9,450 nucleotides of DNA from an uncultured Eubacteriales bacterium (GCA_900553265.1 USDD01000095.1:1-9450), one strand, 5' to 3'; positions 1 to 6,371 are shown, numbered from the stretch's first letter. Translations and numbers: made by a program. The notes: a model not told the origin generated them from the letters alone.

Positions 1-48
1 CCGCCGACGTCGCTTAAACGCGGCAGCAGCCGGATGCAAACTCAGTTT
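1..48 (-). repeat. 48-bp interspersed repeat, copy 1 (cut by window edge)
   Basis: This stretch aligns without gaps to 192-239, with 43 of 48 positions identical by my count. It contains the palindrome CGACGTCG and ends in the shared core GGATGCAAACTCAG. The left window edge may cut the unit. I give it the minus strand because the third copy is read into from asd on that strand; the true orientation of the repeat is unknown. No protein or RNA function is evident. Confidence 0.75.
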
Positions 49-50
49 TC

Positions 51-77
51 CGCGTCAGCAACTGGATGCAAACTCAG
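51..77 (-). repeat. Interspersed repeat, copy 2 (27-bp partial)
   Basis: These 27 bases are identical to 210-236, starting CGCGTCAGCAACTGG and ending in GGATGCAAACTCAG. Only this half of the 48-bp unit is present here. It begins two bases after copy 1 ends, so copies 1 and 2 are nearly in tandem. Confidence 0.8.
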
Positions 78-94
78 GTTGCTCAGCCTGCCCA

Positions 95-127
95 GAAATC
101 CGAGTGCGACCACCGCACTCGGATTTC
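95..127. repeat. Perfect 14-bp inverted repeat (stem-loop) between repeat copies
   Basis: The left arm is 95-108 and the right arm 114-127. They are exact reverse complements (GAAATCCGAGTGCG and its partner) around a 5-base loop, ACCAC. Neither side is followed by a T-run, so it does not look like an intrinsic terminator. It lies about 105 bases past the asd stop in the direction of asd transcription, where it could protect the 3' end of the mRNA or be part of a REP-like or MITE-like element. A smaller 6-bp stem (174-179 with 185-190) lies nearby. Confidence 0.8.
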
Positions 128-191
128 GCCGATTCGCAATAGCCTCGGCAATGCGCACCAACGAAGGAGGCAAGCAGCCACCAAGGCTGCG

Positions 192-239
192 CCGCCGACG
201 TCGCCCAAACGCGTCAGCAACTGGATGCAAACTCAGTTT
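192..239 (-). repeat. 48-bp interspersed repeat, copy 3, overlapping the asd stop codon
   Basis: This is the full 48-bp unit: five mismatches to copy 1 (1-48), and its 210-236 part is identical to copy 2 (51-77). Its end covers the asd stop codon (233-235) and the last asd sense codon (236-238). On the minus strand the junction reads CAAACTGAGTTTG, a short palindrome whose TGA is the asd stop. Confidence 0.75.
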
Positions 240-1231
240 GCCAAGGCGATTTGGACGGCGTTGGTGGCGGCGCCTTTGCGGAGCTGGTCGCCGCAGCACC
301 AGAGGGTCAGACCACACGGGTCGGTCAGGTCTTCGCGGATGCGGCCGACAAAGACCTTGTCCTGATCGCTCGTGTCGATGGGCATGGGGTAGATTCCGCT
401 GGCGACGTCGTCGCGGAGAAGACAGCCCGGCGCGGCGGCAATGGCCTCGCGCGCCTCGGCGACGGTGATTTTGCGCTCGAAGCGCACGGTCAGGCTGATG
501 GAGTGGGAGCGCAGTACCGGCACGCGCACGCAGGTGCAGGTGACGGTCATGCCGGGCAGATGCATGATCTTGCGGCCCTCGTTCTGCATCTTCATTTCCT
601 CGGTGGTGTAGCCGTCGCCCACGTCAGAGCCGATCTGCGGAATGAGGTTGAAGGCGATCTGGTGGGGGAAGACGCTCTTCGCAAGCGCGTCGCCCGACGC
701 GTAGGCGCGCACCTGCGCCTCCAGCTCGGCAAGGCCGCCCGCGCCCGCGCCGGAAACCGCCTGATAGGTGGACGCGACAATGGAGCGGATGGGCGAGAGC
801 GCCGCCAAAGGATAGAGCGCCATCATGGAGATGATGGTGGAGCAGTTGGGGTTGGAAATAATGCCGTGGTGCGCCTTCGCGTCGGCGAGATTGATCTCGG
901 GCACCACCAGCGGCACGTCCGCGTCCATGCGGAAGGCGCTGGAGTTGTCCACGAAAAGCGCGCCCGCCGCGCGGATGGCCGGCGCGAAGCGCTTCGCCAG
1001 AGCGTTGCTCGCCGCGCCCAGAACCACGTCCGCGCCGGCGAAGGAGTCCTCCGTCGCCTCGGCGACGGGGAAGCTATGACCCGCGCATTCCAGAACCGTG
1101 CCCGCGCTGCGCGCGCTGGCCAGAGCGCGGATGCGCGAGGGCTCCACCCCGCGCTCCAGAAGAACCTTCAGCATTTCCCGGCCCACTGCGCCGGTTGCGC
1201 CCAGAATGGCGATGTTCATGTTGTTGTTCAT
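233..1231 (-). CDS. asd: Aspartate-semialdehyde dehydrogenase
   Basis: Reduces L-4-aspartyl phosphate to L-aspartate 4-semialdehyde with NADPH in the cytoplasm. This is the second step of the aspartate pathway, shared by lysine, threonine and methionine synthesis. The 332-residue product has the usual family length. Visible motifs are the NADP loop GATGAVG (11-17), the catalytic cysteine C130 in SNPNCST, Q157 in STYQAVSGAG, and R236 and H243 in RVPVLRSHS. The C130/Q157 and R236/H243 spacings equal those of the E. coli active site. The start at 1231 is chosen because its ATG overlaps the lysC stop as ATGA, the classic sign of translational coupling; a second in-frame ATG at 1219 has no better ribosome site. 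It is the last gene of the hom-lysC-asd operon. The reading frame stays open far upstream, but that is a GC-rich shadow and not a fusion. Confidence 0.97.
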   Translation of the reverse strand: MNNNMNIAILGATGAVGREMLKVLLERGVEPSRIRALASARSAGTVLECAGHSFPVAEATEDSFAGADVVLGAASNALAKRFAPAIRAAGALFVDNSSAFRMDADVPLVVPEINLADAKAHHGIISNPNCSTIISMMALYPLAALSPIRSIVASTYQAVSGAGAGGLAELEAQVRAYASGDALAKSVFPHQIAFNLIPQIGSDVGDGYTTEEMKMQNEGRKIMHLPGMTVTCTCVRVPVLRSHSISLTVRFERKITVAEAREAIAAAPGCLLRDDVASGIYPMPIDTSDQDKVFVGRIREDLTDPCGLTLWCCGDQLRKGAATNAVQIALAN

Positions 1232-2562
1232 GCGTTCACATCCAATCTGACTAAGCTGTTGTAGAGTATGCGAATGGTTTTTTCGAAATCCTTGTTTTCC
1301 ACGCCGAAGATGATGTTGATCTCGTCGGGGCCCTGAGAGATCATGCGGATGCTGATGTCGTTCTGGCCGAGAGTGGCGAACAGGCGGCCCGAGGTGCCCG
1401 GACGGCTGGCCATCATGCGGCCGACGGCGGCGATGAGCGCGATGCCCTCGGTGATCTGGATGGACTCCGGCGCGATGCTCTTGCGGATCTCGTCCAGAAT
1501 CTCGTACTGCACCGGCTCCAGCGCCTCGCCGGAGACCACCAGCGAGATGCTGTCGATGCCCGAGGGAATGTGCTCCACCACCACGTCGCGGCGCTCGAAG
1601 ATCTCCAGCAGCCGGCGCATCGCGCCGCTCTCCCGGGAGAGCCGGCTCTTGTGCACGGAGACGATGGAGTAGTTCTTGCGGCCGGCGATGCCGGTGATGA
1701 ACCGTGGGTCGGCCTCGGGCGCGTCGTCGAAGAAATTGGAGATCATCGTGCCCGGCGCGGCGGGGTCGTTGGTGCAGCGGATGTTCAGCGGAATGTCCTT
1801 CTCGCGCACGGGGAAGATGGACTCCTCGTTGAGCACCTCCGCGCCCATGTAGGACAGCTCGCGCAGCTCGGCGTAGGTGATGCGGTCGATGGGCTTCGGA
1901 TCGTCCACCACCCGCGGGTCGGCCATCAGCACGCCCGGCACGTCCGTCCAGTTCTCGTAGAGATCCGCGTCCAGCAGCGCCGCCGCCAGCGCGCCCGTGA
2001 TGTCCGAGCCGCCCCGGGCCATCAGCCGCGTCTTGCCGTCGGGCATGGAGCCGTAGAAGCCGGGGGTTACGATGCGCGGATGATCGGCGAAGAAGGCGCG
2101 CAGCGCCTCGCCCGAGGCCTCCGCGTCGATGGTGCCGTCGTAGCGGAACCGCAGCCAGTCGGCCGCGTCCAGAAAGTCGTAGCCGAGCACCTCGGCCATC
2201 AGCTTCGCGCAGAGGTATTCGCCCCGGGAGACCAGCTCGTCGGGCAGCATGTTGGCCCGAATGCGCGACTGGATGCGGGCAAACTCCGCGTCCAGATCGG
2301 CGGCGAGATTCAGCTCCTGGGCGATCTCGGCGTAGCGGTCGCGAATCATCTGCAGAATGCTCTCGCCGGACACGCCGTATTTCGCGTGGGCGTGGGCCAG
2401 ATAGAGCAGGTCGGTGATCTTGTGGTCGCCGGAAAAGCGCTTGCCCGGCGCGGAGACGACGATCACGCGGCGGCTCTCGTCGGCGCGCACGATGTCCCGA
2501 ACCTTGCGGAACTGCTGGGCGTTCGCCAGAGACGAGCCGCCGAATTTTGCGATCTTCAGCAT
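1228..2562 (-). CDS. lysC: Aspartokinase (monofunctional, with tandem ACT domains)
   Basis: Phosphorylates L-aspartate with ATP to give 4-phospho-L-aspartate, the entry step of the aspartate pathway. The product has 444 residues, the usual length of a single-function enzyme. The kinase domain covers about residues 1-280, with KFGGSS (6-11), VVSAPGKR (35-42), SRGE (112-115) and RGGSD (183-187). Two ACT-type regulatory regions follow, at about 298-360 (starting KNYSIVSV) and 373-440 (GIALIAAVGRMM through DEINIIFGVE). Family knowledge says such domains bind lysine and/or threonine for feedback control; which one acts here cannot be read from sequence. The start is supported by AAAGGAG (2573-2579) ten bases upstream. 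It lies 30 bases after hom, and its stop overlaps the asd start. The symbol lysC is used by homology; thrA-like names are possible. Confidence 0.96.
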   Translation of the reverse strand: MLKIAKFGGSSLANAQQFRKVRDIVRADESRRVIVVSAPGKRFSGDHKITDLLYLAHAHAKYGVSGESILQMIRDRYAEIAQELNLAADLDAEFARIQSRIRANMLPDELVSRGEYLCAKLMAEVLGYDFLDAADWLRFRYDGTIDAEASGEALRAFFADHPRIVTPGFYGSMPDGKTRLMARGGSDITGALAAALLDADLYENWTDVPGVLMADPRVVDDPKPIDRITYAELRELSYMGAEVLNEESIFPVREKDIPLNIRCTNDPAAPGTMISNFFDDAPEADPRFITGIAGRKNYSIVSVHKSRLSRESGAMRRLLEIFERRDVVVEHIPSGIDSISLVVSGEALEPVQYEILDEIRKSIAPESIQITEGIALIAAVGRMMASRPGTSGRLFATLGQNDISIRMISQGPDEINIIFGVENKDFEKTIRILYNSLVRLDVNA

Positions 2563-2592
2563 GGGAATCAGACTCCTTTGTCTGTGAATTTG

Positions 2593-3732
2593 TCAGTCGC
2601 GGATGCCGGCGAAGAAGGTCTCCGGGTCGGCCTTCGCGGCTTCGGCCATGGCATAATGCATCTCGGAGACGGGAACGGGCCGGGTGAGATAGAGGCCTTC
2701 GCCGATGCGCTCGCCGGGCAGCGCCATGGGCGCGCGGGTGCGCACATAGTAGCAGTGGGCCTCGGCGGCGCTGTCCGCGGGGAGAGACGCGCTCGTGGAG
2801 ACGTATTTCGCCGCCGGCGCGCCGCTGATCAGGTCGAGCAGGTCGTTCACCACGGCGTAGGCGGTGGGCGCTTTGCCCGCGCCCTGCCCGGAGAAGGCCT
2901 GCGCGCCCACGCGCTCGCCTCGCAGACAGACGCGGTTGTCGTTCAGGAGAACGGCGGCCTCGGGCGCGCTCTCGGGAACCAGCGTCGGTTCCACGTAGGC
3001 GCACACGCCCTTTTCCGTGCGCACAGCCCGCGTCAGCAGCCGGCAGACCCGCTTCAGCCTGAGGAAATTCGCCGCGTCCGCGCCGCGGATATTGCGAATG
3101 CCCGCCACGGCCACGGCCTCGGGCGCGACGAACGCGTCGAAGGCCACCGACGCGGCGATGGACAGCTTGCACTGCGCGTCCACGCCGTCCACGTCCGCCG
3201 AGGGGTCGGCCTCGGCGAAGCCCGCGCGCTGCGCCTGCGCCAGCACCTTGTCGAACTCCGCGCCCTCGCGCTGCATCACGTCCAGAATGAGATTGGTGGT
3301 GCCGTTGACGATGCCGCCCACCTCGACCAGCCGGTCGGCCCGGCGGGCGCGCAGCAGATTGGGCAGGAACGGAATGCCGCCGCCCACGCTGGCGCTGCAT
3401 CGAAGCTGCGCGCCGCCCTCCCGTGCCGCGGCGAGAATGCCCGGCAGATCCGAGGAGAGCATCAGCTTGTTGGCCGTGATCACGTGTTTGCCCGCGCGCA
3501 GCGCCGCTTTGACGAAGGAGCGCGCCGGCTCCACGCCGCCCAGCACCTCAACCACCGCTTCGATTTCCGGATCGGCGAGGATTTCGCCGAAGTCCTCGGT
3601 GCGCATCTCCTCCGCCGCGCCCGAGAGCGGGTGGCGGTGCAGAATGCGCGCGACGGTAAGTCCGTCGCGCCCCTGAAGCTGCTCGTACACGCCGGAGCCC
3701 ACGCATCCAAGACCTAAAATTGCAATTTTCAT
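2593..3732 (-). CDS. hom: Homoserine dehydrogenase (no standard ACT domain)
   Basis: Reduces aspartate 4-semialdehyde to L-homoserine with NAD(P)H, the branch point toward threonine and methionine. The 379-residue product starts with a Rossmann loop, GLGCVG (7-12), and carries TANK (86-89), GIVNGTTN (140-147), the catalytic segment EADPSADVDGVDAQCKL (174-190, with D185 and K189 the expected catalytic pair) and GAGKAPTA (285-292). Bacillus-type enzymes run to about 430 residues and end in an ACT domain. Here only a short tail follows (about 325-379); it opens like an ACT strand (HCYYVRTRAP) but lacks the typical body. It is first in the leftward operon, 90 bases from a strong promoter, with a GAAAGGGG ribosome site nine bases before the ATG. 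Feedback by threonine may therefore be altered; this is inference. Confidence 0.96.
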   Translation of the reverse strand: MKIAILGLGCVGSGVYEQLQGRDGLTVARILHRHPLSGAAEEMRTEDFGEILADPEIEAVVEVLGGVEPARSFVKAALRAGKHVITANKLMLSSDLPGILAAAREGGAQLRCSASVGGGIPFLPNLLRARRADRLVEVGGIVNGTTNLILDVMQREGAEFDKVLAQAQRAGFAEADPSADVDGVDAQCKLSIAASVAFDAFVAPEAVAVAGIRNIRGADAANFLRLKRVCRLLTRAVRTEKGVCAYVEPTLVPESAPEAAVLLNDNRVCLRGERVGAQAFSGQGAGKAPTAYAVVNDLLDLISGAPAAKYVSTSASLPADSAAEAHCYYVRTRAPMALPGERIGEGLYLTRPVPVSEMHYAMAEAAKADPETFFAGIRD

Positions 3733-3790
3733 GGTTCTTCGCCCCTTTCCCGGGCCGTTTCGTTATTTTTTGAAAATTCGAGTGTCCTTC

Positions 3791-3816
3791 TCAAAAAAAC
3801 ACTTGTTTTTTCTTGA
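3791..3816. promoter_or_regulatory. Candidate operator: imperfect inverted repeat at both promoters
   Basis: TCAAAAAAAC (3791-3800) and GTTTTTTCTTGA (3805-3816) are inverted copies with a small length difference, around a 4-base centre. The element covers the likely start of the hom transcript and overlaps the -35 box of the thrC promoter, so a protein bound here could affect both operons. In the hom mRNA it could also form an A/U-only hairpin, which would be weak. No known regulator motif is recognised. Confidence 0.35.
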
Positions 3817-3831
3817 AAAACACTATATCAT
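3803..3831 (+). promoter_or_regulatory. Probable sigma-A promoter of thrC-thrB
   Basis: TTGTTT (3803-3808) and TATCAT (3826-3831) are separated by 17 bp. The predicted start is near 3838, giving a leader of about 35 bases before thrC. The -10 box shares two bases with the -10 box of the opposite hom promoter. The match is fair rather than strong, so the exact boxes are uncertain. Confidence 0.5.
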
Positions 3832-3850
3832 ATTCTCAGGCACTTGTCAA
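3822..3850 (-). promoter_or_regulatory. Strong sigma-A promoter of hom-lysC-asd
   Basis: On the minus strand TTGACA (3850-3845) is followed after exactly 17 bases by TATAGT (3827-3822). A TG one base before the -10 box makes it an extended -10. The start should fall near 3814, giving a leader of about 80 bases. The leader is too short for a lysine riboswitch or T-box, and I see no threonine-rich leader peptide. The -35 box lies inside the thrC untranslated leader. Confidence 0.85.
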
Positions 3851-3872
3851 AGGAAAAAGCGGGGTTGATTTT

Positions 3873-5357
3873 ATGAAGTTTTATCGAAGCACGCGGTCGC
3901 TCGCCGAGACGGCGACGGCCTCCGAGGCGATTTTTCGCGGCATTGCGCCGGACGGCGGGCTGTACACGCCCACGTCCTTTGCCGATATGCAGGTTTCCAT
4001 GGACGAATTTCTGGGCAGACCGGCGCTGGAGATCGCGCGGCTGACGCTGGGCAGGCTGCTGGGCGAGTTTTCGGCGGAGGAAATTCGCGGCGTGGTGGAA
4101 AAGGGATATGAAGGAAAATTCGAGACGGAGGATCTGGTTCCGCTGAAGGACGTGGGCGACGCGCACGTGCTGGAGCTGTTCCGCGGGCCCACGTCGGCGT
4201 TCAAGGACATGGCGCTGTCGCTGCTGCCGCGGCTGATGGCGCTCTCCCGGAAGAAGCTGGGCGCGGACGAGGAGATTCTGGTGCTCACCGCCACCAGCGG
4301 CGACACGGGCAAGGCGGCGCTGGAGGGCTTCTGCGGCGTGCCGGGCACGCGCATCATCGTGTTTTATCCCGAAAACGGGGTCAGCGACGTGCAGCGGGCG
4401 CAGATGATCACTCAGCCGGGCGAAAACGTGGCGGTCTGCGCCGTGCGCGGCAATTTTGACGACGCGCAGACAGGCGTGAAGCGCATCTTCGCCGACGACG
4501 GCCGCGAGGGCTGGGCGGCGAAATCGGGCGTGTGCCTCTCCAGCGCCAATTCCATCAACCTCGGCCGCCTTGCGCCGCAGGTGTTCTACTATTTCAAGGC
4601 CTACGCCGATCTGGTTGCGCGGGGCGCGATCCGTCCGGGCGACGCGGTGAACTTCGCGGTGCCCACGGGAAATTTCGGCGACATCCTCGCCGGCGAGTTC
4701 GCCCGGCGGATGGGCCTGCCTGTGGGCCGGCTGATCTGCGCGTCCAACGCCAACAACGTGCTGACGGACTTCATCCGCACCGGCGTGTACGACCGACGCC
4801 GCGACTTCCACAAGACCACGTCGCCGTCCATGGACATTCTGGTCTCCAGCAATCTGGAGCGCTATCTGTTCCTCGCGGGCGGCTGCGACCCGGAGCCGGT
4901 GAAGCGGATGATGGCCGAGCTGAGCGAGAAGGGCGCGTATCAGGCCCCGGAGAGCGTCATGGCGCGCATGCGCGAGACTTTCTGGGGCGGCTGGGCGGAC
5001 GACGCTCAGGCCGCCGGGACCATTCGTCGAGAATATGGAGAAAACGGCTATCTGATGGATCCCCACACCGCCGTGGGCCGCAGCGCGCTGACGCAGTATC
5101 GCGCCGAAACGGGGGACAATCGCCCGGCGGTGGTACTGTCCACCGCGTCGCCCTATAAATTCCCGGCGGCGGTGCTGGACGCGCTGGGCTTCCCGGCGGA
5201 GCAGTCGGGCTTTGCCGCCATGGACGAGCTCCACGCGCGCACAGGCGCGCCGATTCCGAAAAACCTCGCCGCGCTGCGCGATCTGCCCGTGCGTCACACC
5301 GACTGCGTGGACCGGACGGACATGCTGGAGTACGTGCGGGAAAAGGCGAAGCGGTGA
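3873..5357 (+). CDS. thrC: Threonine synthase
   Basis: A PLP enzyme that converts O-phospho-L-homoserine and water to L-threonine and phosphate, the last step of threonine synthesis. The product has 494 residues, normal for the longer bacterial and fungal type. Motifs are GIAPDGGLY (23-31) near the N-terminus, the PLP lysine K111 in TSAFKDMAL, ATSGDTGKAA (140-149), the cofactor phosphate loop PTGNFGD (264-270) and NGYLMDPHTA (391-400). The start at 3873 is chosen because MKFYRST aligns with family N-termini. An upstream extension would begin inside the promoter. The ribosome site is weak: GGGG ends eight bases before the ATG, with AAAGGA too far upstream. It is the first gene of the thrC-thrB operon, divergent from hom. 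Confidence 0.96.
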   Translation: MKFYRSTRSLAETATASEAIFRGIAPDGGLYTPTSFADMQVSMDEFLGRPALEIARLTLGRLLGEFSAEEIRGVVEKGYEGKFETEDLVPLKDVGDAHVLELFRGPTSAFKDMALSLLPRLMALSRKKLGADEEILVLTATSGDTGKAALEGFCGVPGTRIIVFYPENGVSDVQRAQMITQPGENVAVCAVRGNFDDAQTGVKRIFADDGREGWAAKSGVCLSSANSINLGRLAPQVFYYFKAYADLVARGAIRPGDAVNFAVPTGNFGDILAGEFARRMGLPVGRLICASNANNVLTDFIRTGVYDRRRDFHKTTSPSMDILVSSNLERYLFLAGGCDPEPVKRMMAELSEKGAYQAPESVMARMRETFWGGWADDAQAAGTIRREYGENGYLMDPHTAVGRSALTQYRAETGDNRPAVVLSTASPYKFPAAVLDALGFPAEQSGFAAMDELHARTGAPIPKNLAALRDLPVRHTDCVDRTDMLEYVREKAKR

Positions 5358-5362
5358 GCGGC

Positions 5363-5378
5363 TTTCCCGGGAGGGAAA
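5363..5378 (+). other. Small intercistronic hairpin between thrC and thrB
   Basis: TTTCCC (5363-5368) and GGGAAA (5373-5378) form a perfect 6-bp stem with a GGGA loop, five bases after the thrC stop. No T-run follows, so it is unlikely to end transcription. It may set mRNA stability or the ratio of the two products. It could also be chance in GC-rich DNA. Confidence 0.35.
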
Positions 5379-5415
5379 CGCAGCCGATGCGCGAATCACA
5401 TAATTTTACACGAAC

Positions 5416-5420
5416 AGGAG
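5416..5420 (+). promoter_or_regulatory. Ribosome binding site deciding the thrB start
   Basis: AGGAG lies eight bases before the ATG at 5429. It supports that start over an in-frame upstream start overlapping the end of thrC, which would add 25 residues that do not resemble the family. Confidence 0.8.
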
Positions 5421-5428
5421 AGAGGAAG

Positions 5429-6322
5429 ATGAGCGTTCGAATCGCGGTTCCGGCCACGTCGGCCAACCTCGGCCCGGGCTTCGACGTGCTCGGGCTGGCG
5501 CTGAGCCTGCACAATGTGTTTGAATTCGCCGCGCAGGCGGAGGGGCTGTCCATCACGGGCTGCGACCCGGCCTATGCGGGCGAGGACAATCTGGCCGTGG
5601 CGGCGTGGCGCGCGGTGGAAAGGCGCGCGGGCGCGAAGCCGTCGGGCATCCGCCTGCACATTGAGACGAACGTGCCGGTGGCGCGAGGGCTGGGCTCCAG
5701 CGCCACGCTGCTGGCGGCGGGCGCGCTGGCGGCGAACCATTTTCTGGGCGCGCCCCTTGGGCAGGACGAAATTCTGTCCATCCTCACGGAGCTGGAGGGT
5801 CATCCGGACAACGTGGCTCCGGCGCTGCTGGGCGGGCTGCGCGGCTCCATGGCCGTGGACGGGCGCGTGCTCTGCGCGGAATATCCCGTCCATCCGGGCT
5901 TCGGCTTCTGCGCGCTGATTCCCAATTTCGAGACCTCCACCCGGGACGCGCGGCGCGTGCTGCCCGGACAGGTGCCGTTTTCCGACGCGACGGCCAATCT
6001 CGCGCGGCTGGCGCTGACGCTGCGGGCGCTGGAGACGGGCGACGCGGAGATGCTCGGCGCGGCCATGGACGACCGGCTGCATCAGCCCTATCGGAAGCAG
6101 CTGATCCACGAATACGACCGCGTGCGCGCGCTGGCGCTGGCCAACGGTGCGGCGGCGTTCTGCATCAGCGGCTCCGGCTCGACGCTGCTGAGCGTTGTGC
6201 GCGCCGAGGAAGCGGAGACCTTCGCCGAGCGGATGGAGAGCGCCCTCGCCGACAGTCTCTATGGATGGCGCGCGCTGGCGCTGCATCCGGACTTCGAAGG
6301 CGCGCGGATTCTGGAAAAATAA
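5429..6322 (+). CDS. thrB: Homoserine kinase (GHMP family)
   Basis: Phosphorylates L-homoserine with ATP to O-phospho-L-homoserine, the substrate of threonine synthase encoded just upstream. The 297-residue product has normal length. GHMP-kinase motifs are all present: N-terminal PATSANLGPGFD (8-19), the phosphate-binding loop PVARGLGSSAT (83-93), EGHPDN (123-128) and the C-terminal glycine loop ISGSGSTLL (246-254). The start follows a good AGGAG site and gives the conserved N-terminus directly. The gene lies 71 bases after thrC, with no separate promoter that I can support, and ends just before a strong terminator, so it is the last gene of the operon. Confidence 0.97.
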   Translation: MSVRIAVPATSANLGPGFDVLGLALSLHNVFEFAAQAEGLSITGCDPAYAGEDNLAVAAWRAVERRAGAKPSGIRLHIETNVPVARGLGSSATLLAAGALAANHFLGAPLGQDEILSILTELEGHPDNVAPALLGGLRGSMAVDGRVLCAEYPVHPGFGFCALIPNFETSTRDARRVLPGQVPFSDATANLARLALTLRALETGDAEMLGAAMDDRLHQPYRKQLIHEYDRVRALALANGAAAFCISGSGSTLLSVVRAEEAETFAERMESALADSLYGWRALALHPDFEGARILEK

Positions 6323-6327
6323 GCAAA

Positions 6328-6371
6328 AAAAGGCCGGAAGGTGCAAGCCGTTTTGCATCTTCCGGCCTTTT
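6328..6371. terminator. Bidirectional intrinsic terminator
   Basis: A 19-bp stem pairs AAAAGGCCGGAAGGTGCAA (6328-6346) with 6353-6371, around the loop GCCGTT; one pair is G-U. The plus strand ends in TTTT and the minus strand in a run of seven T. It should end thrC-thrB transcription and also transcripts coming leftward from the DUF3810 gene. Confidence 0.9.

Noticed and set aside
1..240. A CRISPR array, suggested by the spaced repeats
   Set aside because: Repeat intervals are uneven (2 bp and more than 100 bp), one copy is partial, and no regular spacers or cas genes are present.
42..317. A 91-codon minus-strand frame and overlapping plus-strand frames in the left-edge repeats
   Set aside because: The translated similarity (LSLHPVADA occurring twice) comes only from the DNA repeat. 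The frame overlaps the asd end, and no ribosome site or promoter supports it.
1232..3400. An open frame continuous with asd that extends upstream through lysC and into hom, suggesting a 1055-residue fusion
   Set aside because: Upstream of 1231 the translation is arginine- and glycine-rich with no family motifs, while lysC and hom have intact motifs in other frames. Long stop-free shadows are expected at this GC content.
1570..3717. A 715-codon open frame on the plus strand, antisense to hom and lysC
   Set aside because: It is the reverse complement of two well-supported genes, has histidine-, arginine- and valine-rich composition typical of shadow frames, and shows no motif or ribosome site.
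3733..3814. A lysine riboswitch, T-box or threonine leader-peptide attenuator before hom
   Set aside because: The leader is only about 80 bases, has no conserved riboswitch or T-box features, and holds no short frame rich in threonine codons.
3813..3872. A longer thrC product starting upstream of 3873
   Set aside because: It would start before the predicted transcription start, with extra residues that do not fit the family N-terminus.
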